Assembly (NCBI GenBank): GCA_964388175.1
Contig: CAYLYS010000075.1
Span: 1 to 11,886 of the forward strand
Origin: JAITWN01 sp964388175
GTDB lineage: Bacteria; Pseudomonadota; Gammaproteobacteria; SZUA-140
Direction: 5' to 3'
DNA length: 11,886 bases
A model generated the notes under the pieces. It did not search any database. It saw only the letters and a list, made by a program, of their open reading frames with translations, and was not told where the DNA came from. The translations under genes and the position numbers were made by a program. Below, one piece after another: positions 1 through 7,203 of the stretch. The first letter of the stretch is position 1. Each line of letters begins with the position of its first letter.

Positions 1-1
1 C

Positions 2-76
2 CGCCCCAAGGGTCCGACGGGCGTGCCCGTGCGCATGGTGGTGGACGTGTTGCAGAACTGGCCCACCCTGGCCTAA
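2..76 (+). CDS. C-terminal end of an unidentified protein (partial)
   Basis: The window opens inside an open frame that reads 24 codons, including GVPVRMVVDVLQNWPTLA, and stops at TAA 74-76. Codon use is GC-rich like the neighbouring genes and no stop interrupts it, so it is probably the 3' end of a real gene. I do not recognise the family from so few residues. A possible hairpin follows about 60 bases after the stop. It could equally be chance open frame at a contig edge. Confidence 0.5.
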   Translation, partial: RPKGPTGVPVRMVVDVLQNWPTLA

Positions 77-136
77 ACCGCCAAACCCTGCACGAGCCAA
101 CACCACCCGCCACCGGTCGGCGCGGGGAACCTGGGC

Positions 137-168
137 GTCGTCCTCGCGGATCGCGCCCCGAGGACGAC
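137..168 (+). terminator. Perfect 10-bp hairpin, possible terminator of the upstream gene
   Basis: Arms GTCGTCCTCG (137-146) and CGAGGACGAC (159-168) are perfectly complementary around a 12-nt loop. It lies 60 bases after the stop at 76 and 48 bases before the next start. No T-run follows, so it is not a classical intrinsic terminator; it could be an RNA-end stabiliser or an operator. Confidence 0.35.
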
Positions 169-187
169 TCACCCAAGCCGGGTATAA

Positions 188-208
188 CTCCCCGGCAGAA
201 ACGGGGAG
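188..208 (+). promoter_or_regulatory. 7-bp hairpin abutting the ribosome binding site of the RadA-like gene
   Basis: CTCCCCG (188-194) pairs perfectly with CGGGGAG (202-208) around the loop GCAGAAA. The right arm runs into the purine-rich GGGGAGAAGG that is the ribosome binding site for ATG 216. Folding would partly hide it. A TATAAC at 183-188 resembles a -10 box, but I see no -35 partner. Confidence 0.35.
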
Positions 209-215
209 AAGGCGC

Positions 216-878
216 ATGACCACGGATTCGTTGTCCGAACTCGGCAGCCGCTACCGCATCGTGCGCGCAGTCAAGAACCGCTTCGGCGCGGTCAACGAGG
301 TCGGCGTCTTCGCCATGACCGAGCATGGCCTGAAGGGCGTCAGCAATCCCTCCGCGATCTTCGTCTCGCGCCACGAAACGCCGGTATCCGGCAGCGTCAT
401 CACCGTCATGCGCGAAGGCAGCCGTCCGCTGCTGCTCGAAGTGCAGGCGCTCGTCGCCGAGAGCCACGCGCCCAGCCCCCGGCGCGTCACCGTCGGTCTG
501 GACCAGAACCGTCTCGCCATGCTGCTCGCGGTGCTGCAGCGTCACTGCGGCGTCGCCATGTACGATCAGGACGTCTTCGTCAATATCGTCGGCGGCGTAC
601 GCATCGGTGAAACCGCCGCCGATCTGCCGGTGGTCCTCGCCGCCTTGTCGAGTCTGCGCAATCGCCCGCTGTCCGGTGACACCGTCGTCTTCGGCGAGAT
701 CGGCCTCGCCGGCGAGATCCGCCCGGTGCCGAACGGGCAGGAGCGCCTGAAGGAGGCCGCTCAGCACGGCTTCAAACGCGCCATCGTGCCGAAGGCGAAC
801 AAATCGGGAAAGAGCGCGGTGGGCGGGATCGAGGTAGTGGGTGTGCAGCGGCTGGAAGAAGCGGTGGATCTGCTGTAG
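216..878 (+). CDS. radA: Stand-alone C-terminal (Lon-like) half of DNA repair protein RadA
   Basis: The 220 residues match only the last half of RadA/Sms, the hexameric DnaB-like helicase that extends strand exchange in recombinational repair. The RadA signature KNRFG is at residues 20-24, followed by GVFAMTEHGL and then the Lon-like domain (about 85-220) with VFVNIVGGVRIGETAADLP, VVFGEIGLAGEIRPVPNGQE and GFKRAIVP. As is usual in RadA, the Lon catalytic serine is not kept. The N-terminal four-cysteine zinc finger and the Walker A/B core (about 230 residues) are absent; the sequence upstream is a different gene and spacer, not a frameshifted remainder. The start has a good binding site (GGAGAAGG), so this is either an expressed separate domain or a relic of a truncated duplicate. 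ATPase activity is impossible; hexamer binding is conceivable but inferred. Confidence 0.85.
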   Translation: MTTDSLSELGSRYRIVRAVKNRFGAVNEVGVFAMTEHGLKGVSNPSAIFVSRHETPVSGSVITVMREGSRPLLLEVQALVAESHAPSPRRVTVGLDQNRLAMLLAVLQRHCGVAMYDQDVFVNIVGGVRIGETAADLPVVLAALSSLRNRPLSGDTVVFGEIGLAGEIRPVPNGQERLKEAAQHGFKRAIVPKANKSGKSAVGGIEVVGVQRLEEAVDLL

Positions 879-946
879 CGGTGTTCGGCGCGGCGCAGAG
901 CCGGTGCTGTGCCCGATTCCATCCCGGCGGACTATCGAGGGTAGCG

Positions 947-1405
947 ATGAACGATTCCCTGACCGATTCCGGGAACGATTCCGCGAGCGGTGTGGCGAGC
1001 GACAGGGCGAAAGTCCTGATCGTTTACGACAGGCAATGCCCCGCCTGCGATTACTATTGCCAGCTCGTGCGTATCAGAGCGTCGGTGGGGCAGTTGGTGC
1101 TGGTCGATGCCCGCGAGGGCGGCCCGATCATGGCGGAGATCACGGCGCGCGGCCTCGATATCGATCAGGGGATGGTGGTGAAGGTCGGGAACGAATTCTA
1201 TTACGGCGCGGATGCGATTCACGTCCTGGCGCTGATGGGTACCAACAAAGGATTCTTCAACCGGCTCGCCTATCGGCTGTTCCGCTCGAAGGCCGTTTCG
1301 CGCGTGCTGTATCCGCTGCTCCGGTCCTGCCGCAATCTGCTGCTGAAGATGCTGCGGAAGACGAAGATCAACAACCTGAACGTCACCGGCAATGACCGTT
1401 TCTAA
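947..1405 (+). CDS. DCC-family (DUF393) thiol-disulfide oxidoreductase-like protein
   Basis: This 152-residue protein has the DCC/DUF393 hallmark near its start: a beta strand KVLIVYD, then CPAC (Cys31, Cys34) and a further Cys38, in the place where thioredoxin-like folds carry the redox pair. The middle keeps family features (LVLVDAREGG, DQGMVVKVG, YGADAIHVLALM) and the tail is basic (NRLAYRLFRSK, LLKMLRKTK), which may favour a membrane surface. The family is predicted to catalyse thiol-disulfide exchange; the substrate is unknown. The start at 947 is preferred over an in-frame one at 881 because GAGGGT precedes it. Residues 1-20 are Asp/Ser-rich and encoded by a threefold GATTCC repeat, so they may be a recent or disordered extension. 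It lies 68 bases after the RadA-like gene and could share its transcript. Confidence 0.85.
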   Translation: MNDSLTDSGNDSASGVASDRAKVLIVYDRQCPACDYYCQLVRIRASVGQLVLVDAREGGPIMAEITARGLDIDQGMVVKVGNEFYYGADAIHVLALMGTNKGFFNRLAYRLFRSKAVSRVLYPLLRSCRNLLLKMLRKTKINNLNVTGNDRF

Positions 1406-1794
1406 TGACCGCTTTCAAGGCATCGTGCGCTGAAACAGGGTATCTGAAACAGGGCATCGGCCCGCGCTTACTTTTTCTGACAGCGGATTGCGCGTCATCA
1501 TCAGTCGGGCCGGCGAGATCGGGCAGTCAGCTGTGCCGGGCAGGGAGACTGCGCTGGCGCAGGTTTCACGGCGGCCAGCGAGCCGTCGCGATCGGACGAT
1601 GCGGCGGTTACGTAATGATGCGGAGCAATGCAATAGTTTCCTGCCACCCGCCGCCATGCTATCTTGATGCGCAGCCGACGGGTGGTTGCCGTCGTGTCTG
1701 AGTGTCGCTGTCAGCGAGCCGAGTCGATACCGGGGACACGGGTTTATACGTGCCAGTACTGACTGAATCAACACTGTCAAAGAGAGGGAATCCG
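1406..1794 (+). other. 389-base spacer without a convincing gene
   Basis: Open frames here lack a ribosome binding site and recognisable protein sequence. The spacer holds a direct repeat CTGAAACAGGG (1430-1440 and 1444-1454), a weak GGGC/GCCC stem (1452-1463) followed by T5 at 1473-1477 that might end the upstream transcript, and a 7-bp dyad CCACCCG/CGGGTGG (1644-1650, 1679-1685). TTATAC at 1744-1749 is a possible -10 box for the next gene, but I see no clear -35. Confidence 0.5.
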
Positions 1795-2286
1795 ATGAAC
1801 AAGAAGATCGCAATTGCAGCATTGCTTACCCTGTCGCCGATCGGCGTGGCCATGGCCCAGGCCAACAACGTCGGTTGTGGTGTCGGCAGTATCATCTTCG
1901 AAGGACAATCCGGCGTTGCACCGCAGGTGCTGGCCGCCACCACCAACGGCATTCTCGGCAACCAGACCTTCGGTATTTCTTCCGCCACCTTGGGTTGTGC
2001 GAAGGACGGCGTGGTCGACGTGCCGGGACCGATGGCGATGTTCATCGACACCAACCTCGACAAGCTGGCCTATGAAATGGCGGCTGGCGAAGGCGAGACG
2101 CTGGAATCCCTGGCGGCCCTGATCGGTGTGGAAGAGAGCGACAAGAGCGCATTCTTCGCCGCCACCCGCGCCAACTTCTCCGAAATCATCGCTTCCGAGC
2201 AGACCAACAGCCAGGAAGTCATCGCTGCGCTGAACCGCGTGCTGGCGCAGGATGCCGCGCTGGCACAGTACGCCAACCTGGTCTGA
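1795..2286 (+). CDS. DUF3015 family exported protein
   Basis: This 163-residue protein begins with a clear Sec signal peptide (MNKKIAIAALLTLSPIGVAMAQA, described here by its K-K start, hydrophobic core at about 5-17 and AMA-QA cleavage region near residue 22). The mature part starts NNVGCGVGSIIFEGQSG and continues with QVLAATTNGILGNQTFGIS and a second cysteine in LGC, the conserved start of the DUF3015 family. The C-terminal half is helical and acidic. The function of the family is unknown; a periplasmic location is inferred from the signal peptide. AGAGAGGGA a few bases upstream of ATG 1795 is a strong binding site and decides this start over an upstream in-frame GTG. The gene appears monocistronic, as a strong terminator follows 27 bases after its stop. 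Confidence 0.9.
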   Translation: MNKKIAIAALLTLSPIGVAMAQANNVGCGVGSIIFEGQSGVAPQVLAATTNGILGNQTFGISSATLGCAKDGVVDVPGPMAMFIDTNLDKLAYEMAAGEGETLESLAALIGVEESDKSAFFAATRANFSEIIASEQTNSQEVIAALNRVLAQDAALAQYANLV

Positions 2287-2313
2287 TCGACCGGGCGGGT
2301 TTTCGCAGCAAGG

Positions 2314-2347
2314 GACACCCAGCGTAAACCGCTGGGTGTCTTTTTTT
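2314..2347 (+). terminator. Strong intrinsic terminator after the DUF3015 gene
   Basis: GACACCCAGCG (2314-2324) pairs perfectly with CGCTGGGTGTC (2330-2340) around the loop TAAAC, followed directly by seven T (2341-2347). No A-run precedes the left arm, so it works in the + direction only. The next gene's GTG start lies only six bases beyond the T-run. Confidence 0.95.
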
Positions 2348-2353
2348 CGCCCC

Positions 2354-2431
2354 GTGAACCGCATACCACCGTCTCTTCTGTTCGCGCTGTTGCTGCTGTC
2401 GTCACCGACGCTGCCCGCGCTTGCCGATCCC
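2354..2431 (+). CDS. 5' end (signal peptide) of the DUF4105 protein, cut by the assembly gap
   Basis: From GTG 2354 the frame reads a classic signal peptide: NRIPPS, a hydrophobic core LLFALLLLSSP and a cleavage region PALADP, and then runs into the N gap. It is almost certainly the start of the DUF4105 protein that resumes at 2532; the frame differs across the gap only because the 100 N are a placeholder. No ribosome binding site is visible, since the preceding bases are the T-run of the terminator. An in-frame GTG at 2336, inside the terminator stem, is the only close alternative start. Confidence 0.7.
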
Positions 2432-2531
2432 NNNNNNNNNNNNNNNNNNNNNNNNNNNNNNNNNNNNNNNNNNNNNNNNNNNNNNNNNNNNNNNNNNNNN
2501 NNNNNNNNNNNNNNNNNNNNNNNNNNNNNNN
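2432..2531. other. Assembly gap of 100 N
   Basis: Exactly 100 N fill this stretch, the conventional length for a scaffold gap of unknown size. The real number of bases missing from the DUF4105 gene is unknown. The right edge is a 12-bp periodic coding repeat, which may explain why assembly failed here. Confidence 0.98.
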
Positions 2532-4467
2532 CGGTTTCGGCGTCGGCCCCGATATCGACCTCGGTATCGATGCCGGCATCGACAGGGGCGCCGATGATTA
2601 CGCGGCGGGGCTGATCGAACGGGCCCGCGCACTGGCGCTCGCCGAGACGCGTCAATGGCACGCGCTCATCCATTACCGCCGCAACTGGATTCTGCCCGGC
2701 GTCACCGGCCAGGCCGATGATCTCGATTTCTATCTCGCGCCCGGCGGCAAGACCGATCCGCAGGCCGAACTCGACGCCACGCTGCGCGCATTCTTCGCGC
2801 CGGCAGTAGAAGAGAGTGAAGCGTTGCAGCATCCGCAATGCCGCTTCGTCGCGCGTTACGACTGGCTGAGCGAGGCGCTGGCGTTCGATCCGCTGCTGTT
2901 GCCGGCGCAGCCCTGCCCGCGTTTCCAGGCATGGCGCGATCAACTGCAGGCGAGCGAGCTGACCCTGGTTTTTCCCTCCGCCTTCATCAACAACCCTTCG
3001 TCGATGTTCGGCCATACCCTGCTGCGCATCGATGGAACGGGGCAGGGCGAGCGCACGCGCCTGCTCGCCTATGCCATCAACTACGCCGTCAGCCCGGGCG
3101 ACGATGGGCAGGTGAGTTTCATCTTCAAGAGCCTCTCCGGCTTTTATCCCGGCCAGTTCTCCATCATGCCTTACTACGTGAAGGTGAAGGAGTACAGCGA
3201 CATGGAAAGTCGCGACATCTGGGAGTACCGCCTCGATTTTACGCAGCCTGAAATCGATCGCCTGCTGATGCATGCCTGGGAGCTGTCCACCACGCATTTC
3301 GATTATTACTTCTTCGACGAGAACTGCGCCTATCACCTGCTGTCGCTGTTCGAGGTGGCGCGGCCCGAACTCGAGCTGAGCAGCCGTTTCCGCGGCTGGG
3401 TCATCCCCATCGACACCGTGCGTCTCATCGCCGCCGAGCCCGGTATGCTCAAGGAGGCGGTATACCGTCCCGCCAACGACACGCGGCTGCGTCATCGCCT
3501 GTCGCTGCTTGATCGCGACGAGCAGGCCCTGCTGCGCCGGCTGCTCGCCGCAGACGGCAGCGCCGGAATATTGAATGGAATATTGAACGAGATATCGAAC
3601 GGGGCATTGCCGGCGGCGATGGACGAGCAGCGCCAGGCACTGCTGCTCGAAACCGCGTTCACGCTGCTGCGCCGCGAAACCCATCGCGGTCGTTATCCGC
3701 AGCAGGCCTCGGCGCAGCTGTCGCGCGAATTGCTGGTCGCGCGCAGCCGTCTTCCCGCGCTGATCGATCCGGTGGAGCCGCAGGTGCCGGCGGTGCGTCC
3801 CGATCAGGGCCACCCGACACGGCGCCTGGCGCTCGGTTTCGGCCGCGAAGACGACAGCAATTATTTCTCCTTCGCACTGCGGCCCGCCTACAACGATCTG
3901 CTCGATCCGCCCGCCGGCTACACCGAAGGGGCACAGATCAATTTTCTCGATCTCGGCCTGCGCCACGCGATCGATGAGAACCGCACGCGGGTCGAGCGCG
4001 TGGCGCTGATCGATGTGCTGTCGCTGTCGCCGCGCGATCCGTTCTTCAAGCCGGTATCGTGGCGCATCGGCACCGGCTTCGAGCGCCGCCACAGTGCGGA
4101 CGGACGCGCGCTGGTGTGGCGTAGCCATGCCGGCGGCGGGCTCGCCTGGGGAAGATGGGAATCGGCGCTGTTCTACGCCTTGCTGGAAGGCACGGTCGAT
4201 GTCTCCGGCCGTCTCGACAAAGGCTATTCGATCGGCGTCGGTCCGCATGCCGGTCTGTTCCTGCGCCCGCATCCGCAGTGGAAGCTGCGTCTCTATGCGC
4301 GCGGACAGGATTATCGCCTCGGCGAGGAATACCGCGAGCGCGAGTACGCGCTGGAGCAGAGCCTGAGTTTCGGCGTGCGCCATGCGCTGCGCCTGACGCT
4401 GGGCGAACGGCGCGACGACGGCCGTTCCTCGCGCTTCGCCGCGCTCGCCTGGCACGGGTATTTCTGA
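2532..4467 (+). CDS. DUF4105 (Lnb N-terminal periplasmic domain) envelope protein, 5' part lost in gap
   Basis: After the gap 644 residues are readable, in frame from 2533 to TGA 4465-4467. The first part (RARALALAETRQWHALIHY, NWILPG) is a helical N-terminal region. The DUF4105 core follows, with SMFGHTLLRID (His codon at 3013) and YFFDENCAYHLLSLFEVA (Asn-Cys codons at 3322-3327). The last third alternates hydrophobic strands with turns (for example GREDDSNYFSFALRP, GLAWGRWESALFYALLEG) and ends in a terminal Phe, like an outer-membrane beta-barrel. With the signal peptide at 2354 it is most likely periplasmic or outer-membrane. The His and Asn-Cys motifs resemble the permuted NlpC/P60 (LRAT-like) peptidase arrangement; that activity is inference. 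The next gene overlaps its stop. A possible later start at TTG 2824 is unlikely, because good coding sequence continues upstream. Confidence 0.85.
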
Positions 4468-5306
4468 TGCGGCGGCTGCTCGCGCTGATGCTGCTGTCGC
4501 CGCTGCTGGCGGGTTGCGCGGGGGTGTTCTTCTATCCACAGCGCGAACTGATGCTGACGCCGCAGGTCGTCGATCTCGTCTACGAGGATGTGTATCTGCA
4601 GGCCGCAGACGGCGTCGCGCTGCACGCCTGGTACCTGCCGGCGCAGGGCGAGACCAAAGGCACGCTGCTCTTTCTGCACGGTAACGGCGGCAATGTCAGC
4701 ACCCAGTTGCCGAGCGTGTTCTGGCTGCCGGCGGAGGGCTACGCCGTGCTGCTGCTCGATTACCGCGGCTACGGCGCGTCCGGCGGCAGCGCTTCCATCG
4801 CCGGTGCGCTGCGCGACGTCGAGGCCGCGCTCGCCTGGCTCGACGATCGGCCCGAGGTCGCGGAGCGCGGCATGGGCGTGCTGGGGCAGAGTCTGGGTGG
4901 GGCGTTCGCCGCCTACGCGGTGGCACACACGGCGCACCGCGAACGCATCCGTGCGGTGGTCCTGGACAGCGCTTTCAGTGACTATCGCCGCATCGTGCGC
5001 GAGAAGCTGGGCTCGCTGTGGCTGACCTGGCCGCTGCAGTGGCCGCTGTCGCTGACCATTCCCGCTGCCTACAACCCCATCGACTCGATCGGCGACATCG
5101 CGCCCATACCGCTGTTGATCATGCACAGCGAGGACGACATCATCGTGCCGCCCGCGCACGCCGCGGCGCTGTACGAGGCCGCGCACGAGCCCAAGACCTA
5201 TTGGCGCATCCGCGAGGGCGGACACATCTCCGCCCTCGGCTATACGGAAGCGCGGCGCCTGCTGGTCGAATGGCTGGACGGCTTCTTCGTTCCCGGGCAG
5301 GAATGA
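4467..5306 (+). CDS. Lipoprotein alpha/beta hydrolase
   Basis: The 279-residue protein starts with a lipoprotein signal (LLALMLLSPLLAGC, lipid-bearing Cys17), so it should be anchored in a membrane facing the periplasm. The alpha/beta-hydrolase fold is clear: oxyanion-region HGNGGN at 71-76, DYRGYGASGG at 98-107, nucleophile elbow GQSLGG with Ser142, acid Asp224 in HSEDDIIVP and catalytic His253 in EGGHIS. All triad residues are present, so it is probably an active esterase or peptidase-like hydrolase of the BEM46/YqkD-like group; the substrate cannot be told. ATG 4467 shares its A with the upstream TGA (TGATG), so translation is coupled to the DUF4105 protein and the two probably act together in the envelope. 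No T-tailed terminator is visible in the 55 bases before the convergent gene. Confidence 0.9.
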   Translation: MRRLLALMLLSPLLAGCAGVFFYPQRELMLTPQVVDLVYEDVYLQAADGVALHAWYLPAQGETKGTLLFLHGNGGNVSTQLPSVFWLPAEGYAVLLLDYRGYGASGGSASIAGALRDVEAALAWLDDRPEVAERGMGVLGQSLGGAFAAYAVAHTAHRERIRAVVLDSAFSDYRRIVREKLGSLWLTWPLQWPLSLTIPAAYNPIDSIGDIAPIPLLIMHSEDDIIVPPAHAAALYEAAHEPKTYWRIREGGHISALGYTEARRLLVEWLDGFFVPGQE

Positions 5307-5361
5307 CTGGCAGACCGGCCTGCCGTCGGGATCGTGTCGTTACGCTGACAGCCGGCAGAGG

Positions 5362-7203
5362 CTACAGATCTCCGTAAACGTAGACCGCGCCGCTGCTGAG
5401 TGCCAGATCATTGTCCTGGTCGCCGTCGATGCCGGTCGCGTTGCTGTCCTCCAGGTAAGTCCCGACGGCCAGCGTATGCCCGTCGCCGGACAGGGCGACG
5501 CTGTTGTAACCGAACAAGTCGCCCGTCCCGGTATTCGACGCCTTGACGTAGGCCTGCTGGTTCCACATCCCGTCCGTACGGGTGAAGAGATAGACCGCGC
5601 CACTGTTCAGGACCGAGTTGTTGGTCTGGTCGCCGTCGATGCCGGTCGCGTTGCTGTCCTCCAGGGGAGCCCCGACGGCCAGCGTATGCCCGTCGCTGGA
5701 CAGGTCAATGCTGAAGCCGAACTGGTCGCCCTCCCCGGTATTCGAGGCCTTCACGTAGGCCTGCTGGCTCCACATTCCCTCGCTGCGGATGAAGATATAG
5801 GCCGCGCCACTGGCCTCGACCGAGTTGTTGGTCTGATCGCCGTCGCTGCCGGTTGCGTTGCTGTCCTCACCCCGGGCTCCGACGGCCAGCGTATGCCCGT
5901 CGCCGGACAGGGCGACGCTGTTGCCGAAGTTGTCATTCGCCTCGGCGTTCGACGCCTTCACGTAGGCCTGTTGACTCCAGATCCCGACGCTGCGGGCAAA
6001 GACATAGACCGCGCCGCTGCTGAGTGCCAGATCGTTGGTCTGATCGCCGCCGATGCCGGTCGCATTGCTGCTCTCCCCGGCAGTTCCGACGGCCAGCGTA
6101 TTGCCGTCGCCGGACAGGGCGAGGGCGCGGAGGCCGAACTGGTCGCCCGCGCCGGTGTTCGACGCCTTGACGTAGGCCTGCTGGTTCCAGCCTTCGCCAG
6201 TGAGGGTAAAGACATAGACCGCGCCGCTGTTGGTGGCCGAATTGTCGGTCTGATCGCCGTCGATGCCGGTCGCGTTGCTGCTCTCGCCGGTGGCGGTGAC
6301 GGCCAGTGTGTTGCCGTCGCTCGACAGTGCGATAAGCTCGCCGAAAGAGTCGTTCGCCTCGGCGTTCGACGCCTTGACGTAGGCCTGCTGGCTCCAGATC
6401 TCGCCGCTGCGGGCAAAGACGTAGACCGCGCCGCTGGCTAAGGCTGAATTGTCGGTCTGATCGCCGTCGCTGCCGGTGGCGTTGCTGGCCTCCCGGGGCG
6501 CCCCGACCGCGAGTGTGTCGCCGTCGGCGGAGAGCGCGACGCTTCCGCCGAAAAAGTCGCCCGCCTCGGCGTTCGACGCCTTGATGTAAGCCTGCTGACT
6601 CCAGATCCCGCTGCTGCGGATGAAGACGTAGACCGCGCCGCTGCTGCTGGCCGAATTGTCGGTCTGATCGCCGCCGATGCCAGCGGCGCTGCTGTCCTCG
6701 GCCCAGGCTCCGACGGCCAGCGTGTTCCCGTCGCCTGACAGAGCGGTGCTGTAACCGAACTGGTCGCCTGGATCGGCGTTCGACCCCTTGATATACGCCT
6801 GCTGCGCGAATGTGCCCGCGGACTGGCGCGTGATCGTGATGGTATAGGTTCTGCTGGTGGTTCCGTCGGTGGCGGTGACCACGATGGTGACGACGGTCTC
6901 GTCATCCTCCGCGAGCGCGATCGGCTGGCTCAACTGCCCGGAGGCCACAGCGGTGCTGTCGACCGCGATCGTCGCCCCGGCGGCTGCCGCGGTCGGCGTG
7001 ACCCGAATGCTCGCGACCGGGAAGGTCTGCGTGCTGGTGTACGAGAGCTGGCTCGCCTGGAAGATCTGGTCCAGTGTTCCGCTCGACAGCGTCAGCGACG
7101 CGAGGTTGGCGTTGGAGCTGTCGGCGGAATTTCCGCCACCACCGCCACCGCCGCAGCCCACCAGCAGGAAACAGAGAAACAGAACCGCCCATAGTGACTT
7201 CAT
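5362..7203 (-). CDS. Lipoprotein with cadherin-like domain and seven-bladed FG-GAP-like beta-propeller
   Basis: The 613-residue protein begins MKSLWAVL with lipobox LLVGC (Cys17), followed by a seven-glycine linker. Residues about 33-127 look like a cadherin-like beta-sandwich (LASLTLSSGTLDQ at the start, TSRTYTITITR at the end). Residues 134-613 are seven repeats of 69-70 residues, each with AYVKASN, DxFG, ALSGDGxTLAVG, an acidic GIDGDQTDN-type loop and SGAVYVF, matching FG-GAP/integrin-type propeller blades with likely calcium-binding loops. Blade seven is only 65 residues and lacks the closing strand, which the N-terminal end can supply in a propeller. A surface or adhesion role is inferred. 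ATG 7203 is chosen because AGGTG precedes it and the lipoprotein signal starts there; an upstream in-frame ATG at 7242 would spoil the signal. The gene lies downstream of luxR on the same strand. Confidence 0.9.
   Translation of the reverse strand: MKSLWAVLFLCFLLVGCGGGGGGGNSADSSNANLASLTLSSGTLDQIFQASQLSYTSTQTFPVASIRVTPTAAAAGATIAVDSTAVASGQLSQPIALAEDDETVVTIVVTATDGTTSRTYTITITRQSAGTFAQQAYIKGSNADPGDQFGYSTALSGDGNTLAVGAWAEDSSAAGIGGDQTDNSASSSGAVYVFIRSSGIWSQQAYIKASNAEAGDFFGGSVALSADGDTLAVGAPREASNATGSDGDQTDNSALASGAVYVFARSGEIWSQQAYVKASNAEANDSFGELIALSSDGNTLAVTATGESSNATGIDGDQTDNSATNSGAVYVFTLTGEGWNQQAYVKASNTGAGDQFGLRALALSGDGNTLAVGTAGESSNATGIGGDQTNDLALSSGAVYVFARSVGIWSQQAYVKASNAEANDNFGNSVALSGDGHTLAVGARGEDSNATGSDGDQTNNSVEASGAAYIFIRSEGMWSQQAYVKASNTGEGDQFGFSIDLSSDGHTLAVGAPLEDSNATGIDGDQTNNSVLNSGAVYLFTRTDGMWNQQAYVKASNTGTGDLFGYNSVALSGDGHTLAVGTYLEDSNATGIDGDQDNDLALSSGAVYVYGDL
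5365..6804 (-). repeat. Seven tandem 207-bp coding repeats (propeller blades)
   Basis: The blades lie at 6804-6598, 6597-6391, 6390-6184, 6183-5974 (one codon longer), 5973-5767, 5766-5560 and 5559-5365 (short). DNA similarity is high; for example ACGTAGGCCTGCTGG recurs about every 207-210 bases. The repeats have diverged enough to be old, yet are similar enough for recombination or misassembly to change the copy number. Confidence 0.93.

Noticed and set aside
1405..1701. 98-codon plus-strand frame after the DUF393 gene
   Set aside because: No ribosome binding site, composition unlike neighbouring proteins, and the frame contains a direct repeat and a hairpin region.
1777..4539. Very long minus-strand open frame (about 920 codons) across the gap
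   Set aside because: It is antisense to the DUF3015 and DUF4105 genes, is rich in Arg/Gln/Ala, runs through the N run and has no recognisable domain; it arises from high-GC codon bias of the true strand.
4311..5225. Minus-strand frame of 304 codons
   Set aside because: Antisense to the alpha/beta hydrolase with its complete catalytic triad; no protein features of its own.
5476..6441. Plus-strand open frame with repeats like VGLIAVDAGRVA
   Set aside because: Shadow of the 207-bp propeller repeats on the opposite strand; periodicity comes from the true gene.
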